Assembly (NCBI RefSeq): GCF_018991925.1
Contig: NW_024729440.1
Coordinates: 1 to 64,000, forward strand
Origin: Homarus americanus
Lineage: Eukaryota; Arthropoda; Malacostraca; Decapoda; Nephropidae
DNA: 64,000 bases
Direction: 5' to 3'
A model generated the notes under the pieces. It saw only the letters and a list, made by a program, of their open reading frames with translations. It ran no database searches and was not told the origin of the DNA. Both the position numbers and the translations under genes were made by a program. Of this stretch, positions 59,112-64,000 are shown piece by piece; position 1 is the stretch's first letter, and each line of letters begins with the position of its first letter.

Positions 59112-59735
59112 CACATGGTGGTGGTTGTTATAATCATAGTCGTGGTTGTTGTAATCATGGTCGTGGATGTTATAATCATGATCGTGGTTGTTATAATCAT
59201 GGTTGTGGTTGTTATAATCATGGTCGTGGTTGTTATAATCAAAGTCGTGGTTGTTATAATCATAGTCGTGGTTGTTATAATCATGGTCGTGGTTGTTATA
59301 ATCTTGGTCGTGGTTGATATAATCATGGTCGTGGTTGTTATAATTATGGTTGTGGTTGTTATAATCATGGTCGTGGTTGTTATAATCATAGTCGTGGTTG
59401 TTATAATCATAGTCGTGGTTGTTATAATCATGGTCGTGGTTGTTATATTCATGGTCGTGGTTATGATCATAGTCGTGGTTGTTATAATCATGGTCGTGGT
59501 TGTTATAATAATGGTCTTGGTTGTTATAATCATGGTCGTGGTTGTTATAATCATAGTCGTGGTTGTTATAATCATGGTCGTGGGTGATATAATCATAGTC
59601 GTGGTTGTTATAATCATGGTCGTGGTTGTTATAATCATGGTCGAGATTGTTATAATCATGGTTGTGGTTATAATCATTGTTGTTATAATCATGGTCGTGG
59701 TTGTTATGATCATAGTCGTGGTTGTTAGTGGTTGT
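59112..59735. repeat. 21-bp satellite, GGTCGTGGTTGTTATAATCA
   Basis: About thirty units of 21 bases, GGTCGTGGTTGTTATAATCA plus T, highly regular. Since 21 is a multiple of three, both strands have long open frames (227 codons + strand, MVVVVII repeats; 216 codons minus strand, MIITTTT repeats). These are repeat artefacts. Substitutions fall as often at frame-changing positions as at silent ones. Confidence 0.96.
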
Positions 59736-60185
59736 TATTGTAATGGCCCCTGTCTCATCAACAGAAATTATTATATAAATGGGATCTTTACATTTTAATT
59801 GTTACTAATTCACCCCTGTAATTTTCCACTAGCAATATGAGTTGTCATGCTCACCTCGTGATTAGTAGCCTGCTTGGGTGCGGCCCATTGACTGTATCGG
59901 CAGCACATGGGTCAACTAGAGATAAGCCGGTACCCACGCCAGTCACACTCATACTCTTACATCGAACAGGAGCGTGATTAAGCGGTCTATTTACATAGCA
60001 GCCGTCACCATCTCTCTTCACGCTCATAAGCCAAAATTAAGAAGTGCACCGGTTGAATCCACTCCAGGAATTATATAAACAATACTTTTTAATAAAAGCA
60101 AGCTTCAATTGAGTTTCGTTATTAAAGCCCAATATATGTATAAATGTACCAGCCTGGTTAACTTTGAATTAACCAACCGGTTCAT
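59736..60185. other. Single-copy-looking sequence upstream of the Gypsy-type element
   Basis: Contains ATTATATAAACAATAC and TTTTAATAAAAGC words (60070-60100) that could be TATA and polyadenylation elements of a long terminal repeat, but no second LTR is in the window to test this. No gene recognised. Confidence 0.35.
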
Positions 60186-60189
60186 ACTC

Positions 60190-60272
60190 AGTAGCCTTAG
60201 CGGGTGGGATCTGAACCCACCTTGAAGAACTGATTCTGGATATATTCTTCCGGTCACCACACCAAGGTGTCG
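60190..60272 (-). other. tRNA-like segment (possible SINE head or primer-site region)
   Basis: On the minus strand a perfect T-arm can be drawn at 60204-60220 (5-bp stem GTGGG/CCCAC, 7-base loop TTCAGAT). An A-box-like TTGGTGTGGTGACCGG lies about 40 bases upstream (60251-60266). The geometry is tRNA-like and recalls leucine or serine tRNA T-arms, but no proper acceptor or anticodon stem was found. It could be a tRNA-derived SINE head or a decayed tRNA gene. Confidence 0.35.
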
Positions 60273-61216
60273 GTGTTTTTGTGAAATAAGAAACAAGAAA
60301 CAGTGATGTTTTTACATGACGTATCTGAGTGTAGTGCTATATCGTAGTAGAGACGGTGGCAGTTGGTGTTTCTCATTCTGTAAGCCCAGAAGAAGGTGCA
60401 GGAATTATTCCAATAGCCGATACTGAGTTATTGTGACTTATTACCACTCTGGCCTAGTTAAGGGTAATATCCTGTTAGCGACAAGTGAGGCGGTCAGGAA
60501 AGCGTCTTATCGCGTGCTATTGCCCGTCGTTTATAGTGTTGCAGACATTCCCAACAACTTTCGGGGTTTACTAACAAAAGACCTTTCTGCAAGTGTCTAT
60601 GCGGCTGTTGTGGTTTCACCAATCGTTGATTGCAGTATACCAGTGTCATCAGGACGTCCTCCGCTACTCTGGGATTGCAGAAGGTTTGGCACACAGAAGA
60701 GGAGACATCATATCAGCGAGCAGAGGACTTGATTCGTCTTAGTCAAACCTGAACATACTGGTGGAGTATTCCCCTGTCGTGAAGTGGACTCACCCAACGT
60801 TGTCATTGCAGCGCCTAAGTCGTTGCTAGGCAACCGGACATACGCAGCACAGTGGCACGCGACAGGGACGATTGAGGTACACACCCCACAAGAGAGCAGC
60901 TGGGTAGGATCGCGTTTTCTACTCTGAACCATAACTACTATATTAGGTATATAAAGAGTAACATATTTTATATACACATTTACATGTTCGAGACATAACT
61001 CCCACAGTGATGAGTGAACGGATAGGTTATGTGATTGTTGTAAGTGTCTTCGTGTTTTTAATGTATACTGACACTTAATATAATTTACAGTAGTTATTTC
61101 TTACCTGTTCAATTATTGATATTTTAATTATTTTAACGATAATTTTTATCATTTCCTGTACATGAAGAGAGCAAGTGTTTGCCTTACTGTTAATCGTTAC
61201 TGGCCAATGAAACTTC
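60273..61216. other. Single-copy-looking sequence, possible 5' region of the Gypsy-type element
   Basis: Open frames of 66-99 codons at 60433-60977 have no recognised domain. An X-box-like palindrome lies at 60822-60834 and GTATATAAAG (60948-60957) resembles a TATA box about 265 bases before the first gag-like frame. LTR boundaries and primer-binding site could not be identified. Confidence 0.35.
60822..60834. promoter_or_regulatory. X-box-like palindrome GTTGCTAGGCAAC
   Basis: GTTGC-TAG-GCAAC matches the consensus inverted repeat bound by animal RFX transcription factors (X-box / EF-C type). It is a single occurrence about 115 bases before a TATA-like word. Function is unproven. Confidence 0.3.
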
Positions 61217-61342
61217 ATGGATAAATTTTCCAAAAGTTTTTTCAAAGAGTTGTGGTCTGAGGACTTTACTGACCTGGCAGAACTTTTTGCTGACGAATCA
61301 CAAATAGAGGATAAACGTAATTTCCTGCAGAACCAAAATTAA
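61217..61342 (+). pseudogene. gag-like N-terminal fragment
   Basis: A 41-codon frame begins MDKFSKSFFKELWSEDFTDL, is acidic and ends at TAA (61340-61342). In another frame the reading continues as KFKQETQLNVSVERVKQLIE to about 61405, a helical, charged segment consistent with a gag spacer. It is judged gag only from its position before the zinc knuckle. Confidence 0.45.
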
Positions 61343-61632
61343 GTTTAAGCAGGAAACACAGTTGAACGTTTCTGTGGAAAGAGTGAAACAGTTAATTGAG
61401 AATCATTGACGATTTAAACAGATGTACCTTACGATCAGGGGAATCAGTATATTGCCTCGCCTGAGGACATTCTGAGTGATTCCTAATCCTACTCTGGGTG
61501 ATAGTGTGTTGGCTAACCATTAACTGAGCCTTCTGTTAGAAGTAAACACCGTGGATTGCATACATCTAGCGCTCACATGGCTTATTCTAACACTTCAAGC
61601 AATAACGCTCCCACGTCGACTTCCCAGATAAT

Positions 61633-61848
61633 GTGTTTCATAAGATGCCACGTGCTGACCATGTACGTGATTTTACTGGTCAAGATAATTATCGTGCTAC
61701 ACACTTCATCCGTGCATGTGAAGACACTATGCGCAATGTAAAAATTACCGATGATCATGATAAAAATGCGTTTGTGCGTTCCCACATTCCGCAGGGGTTC
61801 GTTTTTGCTAAATGCCTTGCCCAGATGGTATGGTCTAACGGACCCTGA
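61633..61848 (+). pseudogene. gag capsid-like fragment
   Basis: A 71-codon frame contains TGQDNYRATHFIRACEDTM followed by KITDDHDKNAFVRSHI. It resembles the region of Ty3/Gypsy gag proteins where a sugar-free F.G..NY..A..FI..CE motif precedes a K.AF..S.. helix. The frame is lost near 61800; related sequence continues in the adjacent frame (61751-61981). Confidence 0.55.
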
Positions 61849-62319
61849 CTATCGAAAGTTTAAGCGCACTCTTATAGGAATTGTTGCAGTGCGGGTCCCA
61901 CTTGGGCCATCTGCAGTGGATATTCAGATGACTGGATCATTGTGCTCGGTGGTTCGCGGAATTACCTATGGTGGCTGTTGACATTGCCGGAAGTGCGTCA
62001 AGGTATGGGCGACCTTCTGGGATTCCAGATGGGCGACGCAATGATGGGAAGATGTCACACACAAATGTGAAGCATTAATCGGAATTGATTGGTTTCCTGT
62101 TAGTGGTTCGTTGTCTATCTATAGCCGGGCGGAAGTGAGTTTGTGCCGCCTGCTTTTATGGAAGATTACGCAAACAAAGCTTTCTCCGAGGTCCACCGGA
62201 CCTCTGATGGCAGGTCCTTCCCCAGACTACGGCGCCTCCCAGATAAGCGCAAATGCGGCGTTGCGCTCCGATCACACTTCAACACCAGGTTACATAAGCA
62301 ACGCGTCGAATCTCTGCGG

Positions 62320-62360
62320 TGTACCCATTGTAATAAAAGGGCCATTCGATCGATGATTGT
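62320..62360 (+). pseudogene. Zinc-knuckle (CCHC) remnant with a frameshift
   Basis: Codons for Cys (62320), Cys (62329), His (62343) and Cys (62358) give the C-X2-C-X4-H-X4-C spacing of retroelement nucleocapsid zinc knuckles, but the His and last Cys are one base out of frame with the first two. One missing base in the AATAAAAGGG stretch (62332-62341) explains this. Zinc knuckles bind element RNA during packaging. Confidence 0.65.
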
Positions 62361-63277
62361 TATCAGCTCCCGGGAGTGGTGGTGTTACGGTACCAGAACC
62401 ACAGGTGCTAAGCAGAAGCCAGGTCGTACGCAGGGCGGTTGAAATACGTCTCCACCTGGCCAAAATCACGATCGTGTGGTGCACTCCACCGGTCGGCATC
62501 TCACAGCACAGATGGGTGCGCCTTGGTGATGGTAGAAGAATTTGAACTCTGGTGTGGGTAACACAGCAAAGCGTTAAGCGCGTCGTTACCAGGACAGAAG
62601 TCGGGAAGACCAGCACCTGTCAAAAACGAGAAGGGTAGGTACATTGGTGCCTGCTTCCTGACACTTCTGTAGCAGCCTCATTAGTAGCGGTGCTACGTAA
62701 GAGTCAGAGTGTTGTCTGTACCGGTGAGTAAGAATGATGTCAGATTGGCTCAGGATATTGATACGATTGCATGCGCAAATGTTTTGGACTTGACATCTAT
62801 CAGGAGTTACATGTAGATTCTCTCACATGATTTCCTATGAGACCTACTGACGCCGATCTCGAAGGAGTATCTGGCACGCAGCTGAATATTGACGGAATGG
62901 TGACGTTACCACTTAGATTTTCAAGACAGTAGTACTCCCTTCATGCAGACTTTTATCTGGTCAGCACTTTCATTTTGCCAGCCTGACGGATTAATTGGTC
63001 GCCACCACTCTATAACTGAATAAAGTTAGATGTTCGTCCACGTAATAATACTATTACGTTTAAGGTGTTTTCCTACAACGCTATGCGTCATTTCTGCCTT
63101 GCTCACCTGGGTTAAGTAATGTCACCATTCTTGCTCCGGAGGAAGGCAGATAATGTGTCGCGCTAGCTCCAAGACTCCACCCACACTTTCCCAACGTGAT
63201 TATAGCAGCAAGTTGGGAAGAATTGTGCATTTGAAGTACTCTCCACTGTCAGAATGAGAATTCACCGAGCCACTGTA

Positions 63278-63316
63278 GAATTACTGACGTATACGGGGAC
63301 CGATGTTGTATGTCTC
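63278..63316 (+). pseudogene. Aspartic protease-like site with altered catalytic residue
   Basis: The frame reads ELLTYTGTDVVCL. Retroelement proteases have D-(T/S)-G here, followed by A/S-(D/E)-V. In this copy the catalytic aspartate position is tyrosine (TAT at 63290-63292), one base from an Asp codon. A downstream stop (TGA near 63380) ends the frame. Confidence 0.5.
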
Positions 63317-63545
63317 CGAAACGTGCAAGGTAAAGGGGTTGTAGTGCCAGTCGACGTTAAGCGATACGACCTGGTGGTTTGACAATTTGTTCTGGTTCTG
63401 AATAGAACAGGCGTTCAGAAAATATTGAAGAAAGGATGTTGTGTGATTTTCTGGTATATCACAACAATGTCGATACAATTGGTAGACATTGTATCTCAAT
63501 CCCAACAGACTAGGCAAGACAGGATAGATCAAATAGCGCCGCCAC

Positions 63546-63778
63546 ATGTTAAAGGTGATGGATCATCCTCCAGAACAGTACGCCTTTTGGAGCTGCTTGC
63601 TGACTACAGAAATATTGTACTTGGGGAAAAGAAAAGCTAGGACAGACAGATTTAACATCCATCACATAACGTTAAAGGGAACAAATCCTATCTATGTACT
63701 CAACACAGACTACATAACCAGCGCGCTGCGTAGTTCTAAGGATATGGTGCGAATATATGGATGAGAATGTTGTTCACA
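63546..63778 (+). pseudogene. Protease-RT linker fragments
   Basis: Overlapping frames carry RTVRLLELLADYRNI (about 63575-63620) and FNIHHITLKGTNPIYV (about 63650-63698). The second recalls the HHI.L....PIYV.P.R segment immediately before the RT domain of Ty3/Gypsy elements. The two lie in different frames. Confidence 0.6.
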
Positions 63779-63998
63779 TTCTAGAATCCCCTTTTAATAG
63801 CCCTTTATTCCTCATCCCAAAGAAGGATGGTGGTTTGGCGACCTGTTATTGATTTCCAGGATCGTTAATAGTATATGATCGAATAAATTACCCTATACCT
63901 GTCTTGAGTGATGACGTGTTACAGTCCTTACGTGGAATAATGCACATGTTAGCAACTAGATTTGTAGTGGGTATTGGCAGATACCACTAGATGAAGAA
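63760..63998 (+). pseudogene. Ty3/Gypsy-type reverse transcriptase, N-terminal part, multiply frameshifted
   Basis: ESPFNSPLFLIPKKDGG (63784-63834) is the canonical start of the Ty3/Gypsy RT domain. RPVIDF follows in a second frame (about 63838-63856), INYPIPVLSDDVLQSLRG in a third (about 63880-63935) and GYWQIPLDEE in another (63969-63998). The catalytic YxDD region would lie beyond the window. At least three frame changes make it non-functional. Confidence 0.85.
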
Positions 63999-64000
63999 AT

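Larger units (their letters stand above)
61217..64000 (+). mobile_element. Degenerate Ty3/Gypsy-type retrotransposon, truncated by the window edge
   Basis: Pieces occur in the expected order on the + strand: short gag-like frames (61217-61848), a CCHC zinc knuckle (62320-62360), a protease-like site (63278-63316), a linker before RT (about 63540-63760) and the start of reverse transcriptase (63760-63998). Each piece is in a different frame with stops between, so the copy is a pseudo-element. Reverse transcriptase continues past 64000; integrase and 3' LTR, if present, lie outside. Ty3/Gypsy fits better than BEL or Copia because of the P-F-N-S-P-L-F-L-I-P-K-K-D-G motif. Confidence 0.85.

Noticed and set aside
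59063..59798. Long frames on both strands over the same DNA (227 and 216 codons)
   Set aside because: A 21-bp unit without stops gives open frames on both strands automatically; heptads MVVVVII and MIITTTT have no domain.

Overview
This is a non-coding, repeat-dominated window of arthropod nuclear DNA, most likely from a decapod crustacean. Three clean CCTAA/TTAGG tracts match the arthropod telomere repeat. Dinucleotide microsatellites are unusually long and dense (CA/TG and GA tracts of 50-140 bp). The recognisable genes are fragments of eukaryotic transposons: a non-LTR retrotransposon tail family, a tRNA-headed SINE and a Ty3/Gypsy-type element. The decapod assignment is inference from overall character. 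I see no bacterial genes, operons, CRISPR or intact host gene.

Layout. 1-5205: microsatellites, CCAAT-rich short repeats, a 39-bp minisatellite split by a SINE (3512-3911), a CCTAA tract, then two GC-rich minisatellites. 5206-9790: the largest block, a 31-bp satellite of about 150 units. 9791-15319: single-copy-looking DNA between a 32-bp repeat, a 16-17 bp array, an irregular GGATTAC array and a purine array. 15320-16225, 27298-28170 and 30384-31136: three copies of one non-LTR retrotransposon 3' end, sharing CAATAAACCGTTA plus a TTA-rich tail. 17441-26145: TTG, AATCAACACCATC, GAA, CAT and G-rich arrays, including an uninterrupted run of 170 G (25514-25683). 32223-44372: 30-, 29-, 20- and 22-bp satellites separated by AT-rich sequence. 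44373-50890: microsatellites, a broken retroelement fragment (45357-45785), a possible pogo/Tigger-type remnant, and 36- and 44-bp arrays. 51195-57920: 25-, 13- and 22-bp arrays. 59112-59735: a 21-bp array. 61217-64000: a decayed Ty3/Gypsy-type retrotransposon (gag pieces, zinc knuckle, protease-like site, start of reverse transcriptase) that runs off the right edge.

By rough hand sum about 40 percent of the window is tandem repeat, in more than twenty families that look unrelated to each other. Nearly all long open frames here are translations of tandem repeats that lack stop codons, and are not annotated as genes. Only the transposon fragments have recognisable protein signatures, and all of those are broken. 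No genes act together in a pathway. The informative content is repeat biology: higher-order structure in satellites, microsatellites bordering minisatellites and retroelements, and nested insertions. I found no support for a previously undescribed functional system.
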